The position numbers and the translations under genes are program-made. Under the pieces are notes generated by a model. That model saw only the letters and a list, made by a program, of their open reading frames with translations. It had not been told where the DNA came from and did not search any database. DNA of 64,000 bases from an uncultured Aquimarina sp. Lineage in GTDB: Bacteria > Bacteroidota > Bacteroidia > Flavobacteriales > Flavobacteriaceae. The stretch spans positions 248,001 through 312,000 of the forward strand of contig NZ_CANLMP010000005.1 in assembly GCF_947492405.1 (NCBI RefSeq), read 5' to 3'. Below, piece by piece: positions 47,201 to 55,877 of this stretch (positions are counted from its first letter, which is position 1; each line of letters opens with the position of its first letter).

Positions 47201-50200
47201 AATAAAGGCATCCGTAAAATCACAACTATTACCTCCATCATTAATCATCCAATTATAAAGTGAGCTGGTCAATGTACTTACCGCATTGACTCCAGAACAA
47301 TGTGCTACATCTGCATCCAACGTTAAATCCGCAGGAATTTGTGTTTCTCCAGCTTCTAAGGTGGCCCAACCAATCAAGGTGTTATCATAATTTTCCTGAG
47401 ACATGGCTGTACCTGTAAATATCCCTGTCATATCAGTAACACTCGAAATATCCCAACTGGATAGATCTTGGTCAAACGAAGATGCTCCTGAAAAAAGTTC
47501 GTCTATCTCCTGAACTTGACTAAAATCCCAACTACTTACATCCTGATTAAAGTTAGTAGCCCCAGCAAACATACTTTTCATATCTTCCACCATTCCCAAC
47601 GTCCAATTACCAACAGGTTGGTTGAAAGCAGCAGCATTATAAAACATATTTTCCATATCAATTACTGTAACCATATTCCAGCTAGAAATATTCTGATTAA
47701 ATGTTATTGCTTCTTCAAAAGCAGCATCTGTGCTTAACAAATTGGTAAATGTCCATGCACTGATATCTTCATTAAAAATACTACAGCCAGCAAACATACT
47801 CTCAATACTTTCTATTGTAGACATATCCCAAGATCCCATCCTATCTTTCAAGTCTTCAAAGTTGGTACACCCCTCAAACATCCTGGATAACTCGGTAACT
47901 TGAGATAAATCTGGGGTATCATCCGCGTTTAGTTTTAAATTTTCACAATCATTGAAGGAATCTCTAAAACTACGCCATTGTATATTTCCCCATTGTTCAA
48001 TGGTTTGAATTTTAGTTCTTAACGTCTTACCAAATCTAAAAAACAACGTAAATCTTGGGAACTCACCTGTAATTGACACCTCATACGTTCCTGCTGTGGT
48101 ATAATTATGTGAAATATCTGTTGTTACATTGTAATCTACAGTTCCATCTCCCCAATCAATAGTATAGTTATAATTATATCCACTAGTGGTTCTAATCGTA
48201 ATATCATCGTTATCTTCTAACAACCATGAAGTGATAAAGGCATCCTCCGGACAAATCTTTCCTCCATCGGTGATGATCCAATTATAGGGCGCACTTGTTA
48301 ATACAGTTCTAGCAGCTTCTCCTAAACAATACGAAACGTTTTCTGCATCAAAACTAACTCCTACAGGGATTTTGGTTTCACCCGCATCTAATCGTGCCCA
48401 ACCGATTAGGGTATTATCATAATTTTCTGTGGACATCCCTGAGTTACTAAACATATGCTGTATAGAATTCGTATTTTCCACAAGCGAACTGATATCCCAG
48501 CTTCCTAAGTCTTGATCAAAAGCCGTAGCACCATTGAAAGCACTGTTTATATTCCCTACATTTTTAACATCCCAGGCACTAATGTCTTGATTGAATACAG
48601 TAGCACCATTAAACATTGTTGACAAACTTCTGGCTTGTTCAGTATTCCAACTACCAATTGCTCCATTAAATGCTGTGGCATCTTGAAACATTGCACTAAA
48701 CACTTCACCCGCACTTGTATTCCAAGAATCAAGATTTTGGTTGAAGGATGTATTTCTAAAAAACATAGAGGAAAAATCTTTTACCGCAGATACATTCCAG
48801 GTACTTATATTTTCATTAAAATTTGAACTATCAAATACCTCTTCCATATTTTCAATGGTACTCACATCCCAATTTCCGATATTACCTCCATGATCTACCA
48901 AAGAAGAAGTCATTTCAAACATTTTTTTCATACTTTTTGCCAAGCTTAAATCTGGGGCATCTGTAGCATTAATAACCAATAGCGAACAACGTCTGAATGC
49001 ACTTTCCATAGAAGTCCACTGTTGTGTCCCCCATTGATCTACAGAGATAATTTTATCTCTGGCTGCAGAATTTCCATTAATATATATCCTTGGAAAATCT
49101 CCTTTGATTTTTACGGTATATGTTCCTGGTGTTGTAAATGTGTGAGAAGCATCTCCTGTTATACTGGTATCTTCTGTACCATCTCCCCAAGCAACACTAT
49201 AGTTATATCCATCTTCTCTGGTGGGAATCACAATAGTTTCATCTGCGGCTGTCGTTTTCCAAGTGGTAATAAAACCTTCGTCAAAACCACAGTCTAAAAC
49301 ATCTCCAATAATGTTCCAATTATTAAGTGTATTGGTTAATATATTTCTACCTTCTTCAACGGCACAGTATTTCAATTTTATAGCACCAAGTCTAACACCC
49401 GTAGGAATATCATCAATACCGTCACTTACATTTCCACTAGTATCTGTTGCCCAACCTTTTAAAGTAGCCTCATAATTTTCTATAGACATCCCTGATTGAT
49501 CCAACATACCAAGCATTGAATTGACATTACTGATATCCCAATCTGATAGGTCTTGATTGAATTTAGCTGCAAAAGAAAATGTAAAGTCAAACCTACCAAT
49601 TTTACTCACATCCCAATTATTTAATGGTTGATTAAAAGAATTTGTTGAAAGAAACATAAAATCTATATTTAACGTTCCTGTTACAAACTCTCCTATATTC
49701 CAATCATTTACATTTTGATTAAAATTATCCGCTCCACCGAACATCACTGAGAAGTTTTGAACATTTCCAACGTTCCAAGACGCAATATTTTCATTAAACA
49801 TATCAGCATCGGCAAACATTCTCTCCATAGTTGTGATGGTACTTACATCCCATGTGTTCATTACATCTTGTGTATCTACCAAAGAAATAGCACTGTTAAA
49901 CATCCTAGATACGTTATTTGCTTGTGATAGTATTGGTGTATCTGTAGCGTCTAATACCAAATTAGAACATCCATAAAATGCATTTTCCATAGAAGTCCAT
50001 TGTTGTGCACCCCATTGATTCACGGCTAAAATTTTGTCTTTATCTCCTGTATTATTAAAATAAATTCTTGGGAAATCGCCTATAATTTTAACCTCATACG
50101 CCCCTGCTTGAGTGTATTGATGCGTAGCGTTTCCTGTTTCTAAAGTAGTTGTTGTTCCATCGCCCCAGTCTACTATGTAATCGTATCCATCACCTGTTGT

Positions 50201-50320
50201 GGGAATGGTAATGCTCTCATTAGCTGTTGTGGTTTGCCAGGTAGTAATGAATTCATTTTGGGCAAATCCGGCAGTAAAAAAACTAACAATAAAAAATAGT
50301 GTAATGTAAAAGTGTTTCAT
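44237..50320 (-). CDS. Giant BspA-like T9SS surface protein (2027 aa)
   Basis: The signal peptide and promoter are the same as in 35678-44077. Five BspA-like blocks start near residues 23, 349, 692, 1039 and 1332, with the same PKD-like opening (DYIVDWGDGTTTT) and MFxxAxxFNQ repeats. Two Ig-like repeats lie at about 1629-1777, then two HYR-like domains. The T9SS sorting domain from about 1952 (VFTLYPNPTTDQIWIAGLHG, VYLIKIEQDDVYQT) differs from the AKQQFQVSGFSG type of the other three giants although the HYR domain just before it is nearly the same, so the sorting domain appears to have been swapped. It also lacks the shared 3' cassette. Block 1 resembles block 2 of the paralog more than its block 1, suggesting block shuffling after duplication. 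Confidence 0.94.
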   Translation of the reverse strand: MKHFYITLFFIVSFFTAGFAQNEFITTWQTTTANESITIPTTGDGYDYIVDWGDGTTTTLETGNATHQYTQAGAYEVKIIGDFPRIYFNNTGDKDKILAVNQWGAQQWTSMENAFYGCSNLVLDATDTPILSQANNVSRMFNSAISLVDTQDVMNTWDVSTITTMERMFADADMFNENIASWNVGNVQNFSVMFGGADNFNQNVNDWNIGEFVTGTLNIDFMFLSTNSFNQPLNNWDVSKIGRFDFTFSFAAKFNQDLSDWDISNVNSMLGMLDQSGMSIENYEATLKGWATDTSGNVSDGIDDIPTGVRLGAIKLKYCAVEEGRNILTNTLNNWNIIGDVLDCGFDEGFITTWKTTAADETIVIPTREDGYNYSVAWGDGTEDTSITGDASHTFTTPGTYTVKIKGDFPRIYINGNSAARDKIISVDQWGTQQWTSMESAFRRCSLLVINATDAPDLSLAKSMKKMFEMTSSLVDHGGNIGNWDVSTIENMEEVFDSSNFNENISTWNVSAVKDFSSMFFRNTSFNQNLDSWNTSAGEVFSAMFQDATAFNGAIGSWNTEQARSLSTMFNGATVFNQDISAWDVKNVGNINSAFNGATAFDQDLGSWDISSLVENTNSIQHMFSNSGMSTENYDNTLIGWARLDAGETKIPVGVSFDAENVSYCLGEAARTVLTSAPYNWIITDGGKICPEDAFITSWLLEDNDDITIRTTSGYNYNYTIDWGDGTVDYNVTTDISHNYTTAGTYEVSITGEFPRFTLFFRFGKTLRTKIQTIEQWGNIQWRSFRDSFNDCENLKLNADDTPDLSQVTELSRMFEGCTNFEDLKDRMGSWDMSTIESIESMFAGCSIFNEDISAWTFTNLLSTDAAFEEAITFNQNISSWNMVTVIDMENMFYNAAAFNQPVGNWTLGMVEDMKSMFAGATNFNQDVSSWDFSQVQEIDELFSGASSFDQDLSSWDISSVTDMTGIFTGTAMSQENYDNTLIGWATLEAGETQIPADLTLDADVAHCSGVNAVSTLTSSLYNWMINDGGNSCDFTDAFITAWETTTDNESITIPTTGAGYNYAVDWGDGTIEVAITGDATHSYATAGTYQVKITGTFPSIYFNNSGDKDKILAIEQWGTQQWQSMEAAFFGCPQLVLNATDVPDLSLVTSLFQTFQDTTSFIDNGGEISNWDTSTIEFLSRTFKGSAFNENINNWDVSKVKSAIEVFQNATLFNQPLNNWEFTSATLLRNMFNGASSFDQDLGNWDLSNINSTIGILGLLSNSGMSTSNYDATLIGWATLDAGETEIPTGVRLGATGITYCLGEAARNTLTSAPYNWIITDGGLGCDGTEAFITTWTVADGGQIMIPNFSMFIAHNYNVDWGDGTFSTANTSSTSHTYVSGGTYTVSITGNMPTIFFGTASDTTKESLQTIEQWGNQKWEYLSAGFAGCVNLKLNADDTPDLSEVSSKEISSMFSGCTNFEDLKDNIENWDMSQIEDISFMFFNCAVFNEDISTWSFDNLIDTTNTFSNALSFNQDISNWDMSNLERGIDMFKGASSFNQNLAGWDLSSLVNDLEEIFVGTALSQENYDNTLIGWATLEAGETQIPIGNEFSADATYCLGEAARDTLTGTTYNWIINDGGLGCVDPVITLLGDNPQIIEIGNSYNEQGAEVTYGATVTINASSVNTNQLGSYTVTYDAINTVSGATATQVTRMVEVVDTTAPVITLNGPNPQVIELGAGYSELGAMTDDGSAVSMDTSEFMDAVGSYTIYYDATDVNGNAAVQITRTVNVVDTASPTVVCQNITVQLDDTGNVSITAEMIDNGSSDLSGIASLTIDITDFDCTNIGDNVVVLTVIDANGNSDMCMAIITVIDTIDPEFDAATVPTDMEVIFDTGDMYTLTDFTDGVVVTDNCDSNRTAFATTITQSPVAGTLLAEGDHLITLTATDDNANEQTTTFTITVTDAILSVGENTEEVFTLYPNPTTDQIWIAGLHGEAQVTLSDINGRVLRTIKIKNDQSVSIADLSEGVYLIKIEQDDVYQTTRLIKN

Positions 50321-50372
50321 ATAAGGGGCTTTTTTAGAAAAAGAGTTGATAATATATTCTTAAAATCGAGTG

Positions 50373-50430
50373 CAAAATTAACAGGATTTTAAGGGTTGCA
50401 AAGGATTAAGGGGTTGCAAAGGGGTTGCAA
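50373..50430 (-). promoter_or_regulatory. Promoter with three GGTTGCA operator words, for 44237-50320
   Basis: GGTTGCA words at about 50394, 50412 and 50423 have the same 18- and 11-bp steps as at 44152-44187. The -7 box TAATTTTG is at 50373-50380 on the minus strand, 31 bases from the upper pair. The leader ends AAGCCCCTTAT before the ATG. Confidence 0.7.
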
Positions 50431-50667
50431 GGTGAAAATTTTAAGCTTTAACCAATCTACAGCTTTTCTCACGCAATCAATAAAAAATTATTTTTACTAA
50501 GCTTAGGTTACATAACATCTCGATACCCTCCAGAGGCGGGCAGGCTATTTTTATAGTTTCATTACGTTATACCATAAAAATACTCGATAAGAGGAAGAAT
50601 ATTATTAAAAACCAATGCATTCTACGTCTGCTTAATATTGATACAGTAAAATTACACCCTTTATTGT
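50431..50667. other. Intergenic region with a GC-rich patch, no gene seen
   Basis: This gap between the operator of 44237-50320 and the stop of 50668-52308 contains a locally GC-rich patch (CCCTCCAGAGGCGGGCAGG near 50527-50545) and an imperfect inverted repeat (TATTTTTAT/ATAAAAATA, about 50549-50583) that may terminate the regulator gene. I see no frame worth reporting. Confidence 0.4.
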
Positions 50668-52308
50668 TTATGCTTCTGAATTCTTTATAAACTCGATAAT
50701 ATCCGTTTTAGAACCTACTCCAATCTTTTTACGAATTCGCGATCGTGTAGATTTAATTGCAGAAACTGTGCTGCTTTGGAGTTTACTAATCTTTGTAGCA
50801 TTCAGTTCCAAAGTCATCAAATAAAGAAGTTCTTTTTCTTTTTCGCTAAGTTGTGAGAAATTCGAATCCAAAATCAATTTAAAATCAAGACTTACCTTAT
50901 CTAAATAGGATTGTATTTCTGAAGTAGCCTTTTTAGTCACTTCTTCTGAAAGCAAAGAAGCCGAAAGTGATTGCAAAGCTACTTTACGTTCTTTTTCATT
51001 TTCAAGTCCGATAATATCTTTTATTTCTCCCAATGTTTTATTTAAAATCTCCTGACGCAAAGATCCTTCTACAACAACTCTCTTTAACTCCTTTTCTTTA
51101 GTTACTAAGGTGAGTTCCGCTCGTACCTTCTCTAATTGTTCTTTTTGCAATCTATTCTGAGATAACTCTAGGCGATGCTTTGCATTTTTACGCGTCAGCC
51201 AAAAAATAATTCCTCCCATAATAGTAGCAATTACAAAAAGTAATAAGTACAATTGCTTCTTGGATGTTTCATTTTCCAACCTTAATTCACTTGCCTGCTT
51301 TTCTTTATCAAATTTGTAATTCAATTCTAATTCAGTGATCCTCTTCACTTTTTCCGTATCGTTAATAGAATCATTATACATTTTATAGATTTTATAATCT
51401 TCTAAGGCTTTTTGATACTCCTTTCTTGTTTCATTAAGATTACTTCTACTATAATACTGCTTAAGCAATAATTCTTTATGTTTTAATTCTTTAGCAACAA
51501 TAATTGCACTATCCAGATATGGAACAGCTTTATCGTACTCCTTTAGTGCGTTATACAACACCGCCACATTTAAATAACTAATACTCAACTCGTTTTGATC
51601 GTTAATATCTTTAGAAATTTTAATATTTTCTTTATATATATTAATAGATTTGTCAAATTTTTTCTCTTTAAAAAATATTGCTGCTAAAGTGCCGTTAGCT
51701 TTTGATTTACGAACACCCGAACTCGACATCCCTTTAACTACAGATATATGATGTCTCGCAGAATCCATCTGCTCATTGTTATAGTAAGTGAGTGCTAGCA
51801 TATGATGAGATAATGCTAAATCTTCAACATCTTTCAATTTTCCCTTAACGACTATTGCTTTCTTTAAATACTGTTTTGCTTTCCTATACTCCTTTTGACG
51901 TCTATAAAACATTCCGAGATTGTGAAACGTTAATCCAATACCCACAGAATCCTTTACTCCTTGGTTTATATCAAGTGCTTCTAGGTAATTGCTAAGTGCA
52001 TTTTCTACATAGCTTTGTTTACTATCCAATATACCCAGATAATTTAATGCTTCTGCTTTGCGACTTTGATAGTAATTTCCTTCTTTACCTTTGATGGTAT
52101 ATAACACATCATTAATAATTATCCTTGTAGTATCTACATTAGATTTGATTAATTGTTTTGCCAAGTCTATTTGAAAATGAATTCGAGTAGAATCCGTAGT
52201 CGCATTTTCGATCTTATCTTTTAATTGATTTGCTGCACTATCGTTGGACTGCGCATAGCTTTGAATCGTAAAAAGAGAAACAAGAATAATAGGATATAAT
52301 AGTTTCAA
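50668..52308 (-). CDS. Membrane-anchored TPR / LuxR-type HTH regulator with TTG start (546 aa)
   Basis: The first codon is TTG at 52306-52308: an in-frame TAA lies six codons upstream, no ATG intervenes, and starting later would destroy the signal peptide (KLLYPIILVSLFTIQSYAQ). TPR-like repeats cover about 80-320 (AKQYLKKAIVVKGK, AVPYLDSAIIVAKE), a TM helix about 352-371 (LYLLLFVIATIMGGIIFWL), a coiled coil about 375-420 and an HTH about 486-535 (LSEKEKELLYLMTLELNATK, SAIKSTRSRIRKK). The HTH is the most divergent in the family here and its neighbours carry the GGTTGCA operator type. Four words of that type lie 70-108 bp upstream in reverse orientation, suggesting autoregulation. A TTG start may lower its translation. 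Confidence 0.87.
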   Translation of the reverse strand: MKLLYPIILVSLFTIQSYAQSNDSAANQLKDKIENATTDSTRIHFQIDLAKQLIKSNVDTTRIIINDVLYTIKGKEGNYYQSRKAEALNYLGILDSKQSYVENALSNYLEALDINQGVKDSVGIGLTFHNLGMFYRRQKEYRKAKQYLKKAIVVKGKLKDVEDLALSHHMLALTYYNNEQMDSARHHISVVKGMSSSGVRKSKANGTLAAIFFKEKKFDKSINIYKENIKISKDINDQNELSISYLNVAVLYNALKEYDKAVPYLDSAIIVAKELKHKELLLKQYYSRSNLNETRKEYQKALEDYKIYKMYNDSINDTEKVKRITELELNYKFDKEKQASELRLENETSKKQLYLLLFVIATIMGGIIFWLTRKNAKHRLELSQNRLQKEQLEKVRAELTLVTKEKELKRVVVEGSLRQEILNKTLGEIKDIIGLENEKERKVALQSLSASLLSEEVTKKATSEIQSYLDKVSLDFKLILDSNFSQLSEKEKELLYLMTLELNATKISKLQSSTVSAIKSTRSRIRKKIGVGSKTDIIEFIKNSEA

Positions 52309-52377
52309 AAGGAGTATGAGGTTTTAAAAGTGTATAACAAAAGGTTTATTAGATATCAAAAATACAAGATATTTTTT

Positions 52378-52416
52378 TACAACCCTAAGAAACCCTCTTA
52401 ACACCTTTTTGCAACC
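52378..52416 (+). promoter_or_regulatory. Four-copy operator-like array in reverse orientation
   Basis: The + strand reads TACAACC (52378), AGAAACC (52388), TAACACC (52399) and TGCAACC (52410), at steps of 10, 11 and 11 bp. These are variants of TGCAACC, the complement of GGTTGCA, so the array points opposite to those of the giants. It lies 70-108 bp upstream of the regulator at 50668-52308. Confidence 0.45.
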
Positions 52417-52440
52417 CCTCTTTTAATTCTTTCATAAAAA

Positions 52441-52575
52441 ATGAGGCTGTCTGAAAAGTATTAGAAATTCTGGATTGTCAGTCTGAGCTTGTCGAAGACA
52501 TTTTGAAAATCAAGACATTAAAAACTTCGACAGGCTCAGTTTGACAGGAATACAATACTTTTCAGACGGCCTCAT
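52441..52575. repeat. 135-bp nested inverted repeat (MITE-like or terminator-like)
   Basis: The outer arms 52441-52462 and 52554-52575 match 21 of 22 bases (ATGAGGCTGTCTGAAAAGTA...). The inner arms 52476-52497 and 52525-52546 match 19 of 22 (GAGCTTGTCGAAG / CTTCGACAGGCTC). No frame lies inside. The outer termini look like insertion-sequence ends; no clear target duplication is seen. It sits 24 bp after the stop of 52599-55877 and may end its transcript. Confidence 0.6.
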
Positions 52576-52598
52576 CAAGGTGTCATAAATATCTTTTC

Positions 52599-55500
52599 TT
52601 AATTAATTACCATTCTTCGAGTATCTACTTTTTTGTTATCAGTGAATAAAGTATAAAAATATGTACCTGAAGCAAGTCCATCACTATTGATATGCAATTC
52701 TCCTTCTCCTACTTCTCCAATCTCAATTGTAGAAATAACTTGTCCACTAGTATTACTGAACACTATAGAAGCCCTGCTTACATTCGTTGGGATATAATAT
52801 TTAATGGACGAAGTAGCATCAAAAGGATTAGGAATATTTTGGTATAATATCGCTTTTTGATTTGCTCTTCCTTCCACATTACTAATTCCTAAGGTTTGTT
52901 CCAAATTACTTAACCTAGTTTCTAAATCTGTTAGTAATGGAGATAAATCTACAGTTACTGAAGCTCCATTTTGAATTTCTATAGTAAGATCTGTGCCACT
53001 TAAACTAGCTGAAGTCAAATCTTGCCCATCCGTATTTACAAATGCAGAAAAATCAACTGTATTACCATTACTGATACTTAAGGTTGTATCGGTTAAATTT
53101 AAGGTTTGACTATCGGTTCCGGTTCCATCTTGCAATGAAGAAAGATCAACTGTATTTCCATTACTAATACTCAAAGTAGCATCATTCAAATTTAATGTCT
53201 GGCTGTCAGTTCCCATTCCATCTTGTAATGAAGAAAGATCTACTGTATTACCATTACTAATACTTAAGGTAGCATTATTTAAATTTAACGTTTGGTTATC
53301 AGTTCCTGTTCCATCTTGTAGCGCAGATAAATCCACTGAATTTCCTCCAGAAATTATTAGATCTGTATCATTTAAACTTAATTGCTGACTATCCGTATTA
53401 TCCAAAAATCCAGACAAATCTACAGAAGTTGCATCATTGCTTAAACTTAAGGTATTATTTGATAAGCTCAAATCTTGATTATCGGTATTATCTAAATAAC
53501 CAGAAAGATCAATAGTCGATGCATTACCAGAAATACTTAGCGTATTCGTTGTTAAGGATAATGCTTGTGCATCCGTGTTATCCAAAAATCCAGATAAATC
53601 TACAGAAGTCGCATCATTGCTTAAACTCAAGGTATTATCGGTTAGTGTTAAATCCTGCTCATCTGTATTATCCAAATAATCTGAAAGATCAACCGTAGAC
53701 GCATTACCAGAAATACTTAATGTATTGGTTGCTAATGACAATGCTTGTGCATCTGTATTATCCAAAAATCCCGATAAATCTACAGAAGTTGCATCATTGC
53801 TCAAACTCAAGGTATTATTGGATAAGTTCAAATCTTGATTATCGGTATTATCCAAATAATCTGAAAGATCAACCGTAGATGCATTACCAGAAATACTTAG
53901 TGTATTCGTTGCTAATGATAATGCTTGTGCATCCGTATTATCCAAAAACCCAGATAAATCTACAGAAGTTGTATCATTGGTTAAATTCAATGTATTATCG
54001 GTTAGTGTTAAATCCTGAGCATCCGTGTTATCCAAATAACCGGAAAGATCAACCGTAGATACATTACCAGAAATACTTAGTGTATTCGTTGCTAATGATA
54101 ATGCTTGTGCATCCGTATTATCCAAAAACCCAGATAAATCTACTGAAGTGGCATCATTGGTTAAATTCAATGTATTATCGGTTAGTGTTAAATCCTGCTC
54201 ATCTGTATTATCCAAATAGCCAGAAAGATCAACCGTAGATACATTACCAGAAATACTTAGCGTATTCGTTGCTAATGATAATGCTTGTGCATCCGTATTA
54301 TCCAAAAATCCCGATAAATCTACAGTTTTAGTTTCTTCAGCATCATCTTGTAACGATAATTCAAGAGCATTATTATCTAATTGAAAAACGTCAATGGTTT
54401 GGTCGTCAGTATCTGTGTCAACATCTTGAGTAGAATTTATCCATCCCGCTCCATTCCATATAAAAATAGACGATAAATCTGTATCGTATACTAGTAAGCC
54501 AGCATCTGTAGTAGTTAATGGATTGCCGCTTGCCGCAGCGGTTTCCATAGTAATACGCTGAGCGGTAGTAAGTCTGTTTATTAAAAAACCCTTATCCGTA
54601 TCTGCTAACTCTAAAGATGCATTCTGATTCGCTGCTACCGTACCAATACCCACACTTACTCTATTGGTTGTCGTATTACCGCCTAATGCCATGGTATTTC
54701 TGGTCGTTACATTCACATTATGTCCTAGTGCTATAGCGTAATCTTGATTCACTTTGCTAAACGCTCCAATTACGATAGCTCCTGTATTTCTTCCTGTAGA
54801 TTCCGCCTCATGTCCTATCACTACCTTCTCTGTTCCTTGTATATTTACCGAACTTCCCATAAATACATTCCGTTCATTTCTTGTACTTCCAGATGACCCG
54901 ACTTCCGCAAAATCTGCATGCCATCCTATCCCTACATTGTCTGAACCAAATCGATTTATTCCCCCTGCAGTAGCTCCTAAATATGTATTTCTGTTTGCAT
55001 CATTAGTTCCTCCTACTCTATTATTATCATAACCTGCTCCATAACCGACAAAAGTGTTTCCATGAGCATTGTCGTTATTTGCTCCAGCAGCAAACCCTAA
55101 AAAAGTATTGGCACCACCTGCGGTATTATCAAGACCTGATCCTGCACCCAAAAAAGTATTTCCAATCCCTGTAGTATTAGTTTCTCCACTAGAAGCATTA
55201 CGATAATATATATCATAAGAAGCATCAATAAGCGCTAATTCGGTATAGACATTACCCGGAGCTCTCCCTCCGACAAACGTATTTCCTGATGCTGCAATAT
55301 TAAAATACCCTGCTTGTCTTCCTATAAATACATTATCAGATCCGGTAGTAGTATTTCTACCCGCATCTTCTCCTATAAATACATTACGATCACCTTCTGT
55401 AAGTTTCCAACCCGCCTCTTCACCTATAATCGTGTTGTCAGAACCTCCTGTTAGATCTTTACCTGCCTCTGTCCCAATAACCACATTATCGTTACCTATG

Positions 55501-55877
55501 TTATATCGGGCTACAGAGTTACCTATATAGACATTATCATAACTATTTGTTGTTTGGTCTGCAGCAAACACCCCTATAATGGTATTGTCATGATCACCAT
55601 TATCTAGACTTGCTCCTGCCAAACCTCCAATCAATATATTTCTATAACCAGAAGTTAAGTATCCACCAGCTCCCGGACCAGAAATAAGATTCCAATCCCC
55701 TGAGTTTATTTGCGAACCCGGAGTATATGATTCACTTCGATCATAGGGTGCAGGAGTACGAGTACCAACATCTTCCTCGGGGATTATACTTGCTCCACTA
55801 ACTTGATTATTGGTCTGTGCTTGTGATTGTATTGCGCATAAAAAACAAATTGTTGCGATAAGTAAAAGTCTTTTCAT
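52599..55877 (-). CDS. Fibre-like T9SS surface protein with beta-roll head and 30-residue stalk repeats (1092 aa)
   Basis: The signal peptide is MKRLLLIATICFLCAIQSQAQ. The head, about residues 50-390, has DNxxIGxxAGxxLTxG repeats (for example NVFIGEDAGRNTTTGSDN). The linker with DTDKGFLINRLTTAQRITME is at about 415-490. The stalk, about 500-960, has about fifteen 30-residue repeats alternating between AQALSLATNTLSISGN and QDLTLTDNTLNLTND types, followed by variants with DGTGTDSQTLNLND. A heptad-like segment (LETRLSNLEQTLG) precedes the T9SS sorting domain (NIPNPFDATSSIKYYIP, GTYFYTLFTDNKK). The architecture is that of 7889-10801 with a longer stalk. A trimeric fibre is inferred by resemblance to trimeric adhesins and tail fibres, but secretion is by T9SS rather than by a type V anchor, which is absent. 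Confidence 0.92.
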   Translation of the reverse strand: MKRLLLIATICFLCAIQSQAQTNNQVSGASIIPEEDVGTRTPAPYDRSESYTPGSQINSGDWNLISGPGAGGYLTSGYRNILIGGLAGASLDNGDHDNTIIGVFAADQTTNSYDNVYIGNSVARYNIGNDNVVIGTEAGKDLTGGSDNTIIGEEAGWKLTEGDRNVFIGEDAGRNTTTGSDNVFIGRQAGYFNIAASGNTFVGGRAPGNVYTELALIDASYDIYYRNASSGETNTTGIGNTFLGAGSGLDNTAGGANTFLGFAAGANNDNAHGNTFVGYGAGYDNNRVGGTNDANRNTYLGATAGGINRFGSDNVGIGWHADFAEVGSSGSTRNERNVFMGSSVNIQGTEKVVIGHEAESTGRNTGAIVIGAFSKVNQDYAIALGHNVNVTTRNTMALGGNTTTNRVSVGIGTVAANQNASLELADTDKGFLINRLTTAQRITMETAAASGNPLTTTDAGLLVYDTDLSSIFIWNGAGWINSTQDVDTDTDDQTIDVFQLDNNALELSLQDDAEETKTVDLSGFLDNTDAQALSLATNTLSISGNVSTVDLSGYLDNTDEQDLTLTDNTLNLTNDATSVDLSGFLDNTDAQALSLATNTLSISGNVSTVDLSGYLDNTDAQDLTLTDNTLNLTNDTTSVDLSGFLDNTDAQALSLATNTLSISGNASTVDLSDYLDNTDNQDLNLSNNTLSLSNDATSVDLSGFLDNTDAQALSLATNTLSISGNASTVDLSDYLDNTDEQDLTLTDNTLSLSNDATSVDLSGFLDNTDAQALSLTTNTLSISGNASTIDLSGYLDNTDNQDLSLSNNTLSLSNDATSVDLSGFLDNTDSQQLSLNDTDLIISGGNSVDLSALQDGTGTDNQTLNLNNATLSISNGNTVDLSSLQDGMGTDSQTLNLNDATLSISNGNTVDLSSLQDGTGTDSQTLNLTDTTLSISNGNTVDFSAFVNTDGQDLTSASLSGTDLTIEIQNGASVTVDLSPLLTDLETRLSNLEQTLGISNVEGRANQKAILYQNIPNPFDATSSIKYYIPTNVSRASIVFSNTSGQVISTIEIGEVGEGELHINSDGLASGTYFYTLFTDNKKVDTRRMVIN
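53030..54370 (-). repeat. Tandem 90-bp (180-bp higher-order) repeats coding the stalk
   Basis: About fifteen in-frame units are present. Alternate units are nearly identical at the DNA level (period 180 bp), so the array can change length in frame by recombination. Confidence 0.85.

Noticed and set aside
53030..54370. Regular repeats as a CRISPR array
   Set aside because: The 90-bp units are in-frame coding repeats with no unique spacers and no cas genes nearby; the same holds for the 222-bp arrays.
1690..55877. Phase-variable invertible promoters or a shufflon
   Set aside because: No recombinase gene and no inverted repeats bracketing the promoters were seen; variation more likely comes from in-frame repeat exchange.
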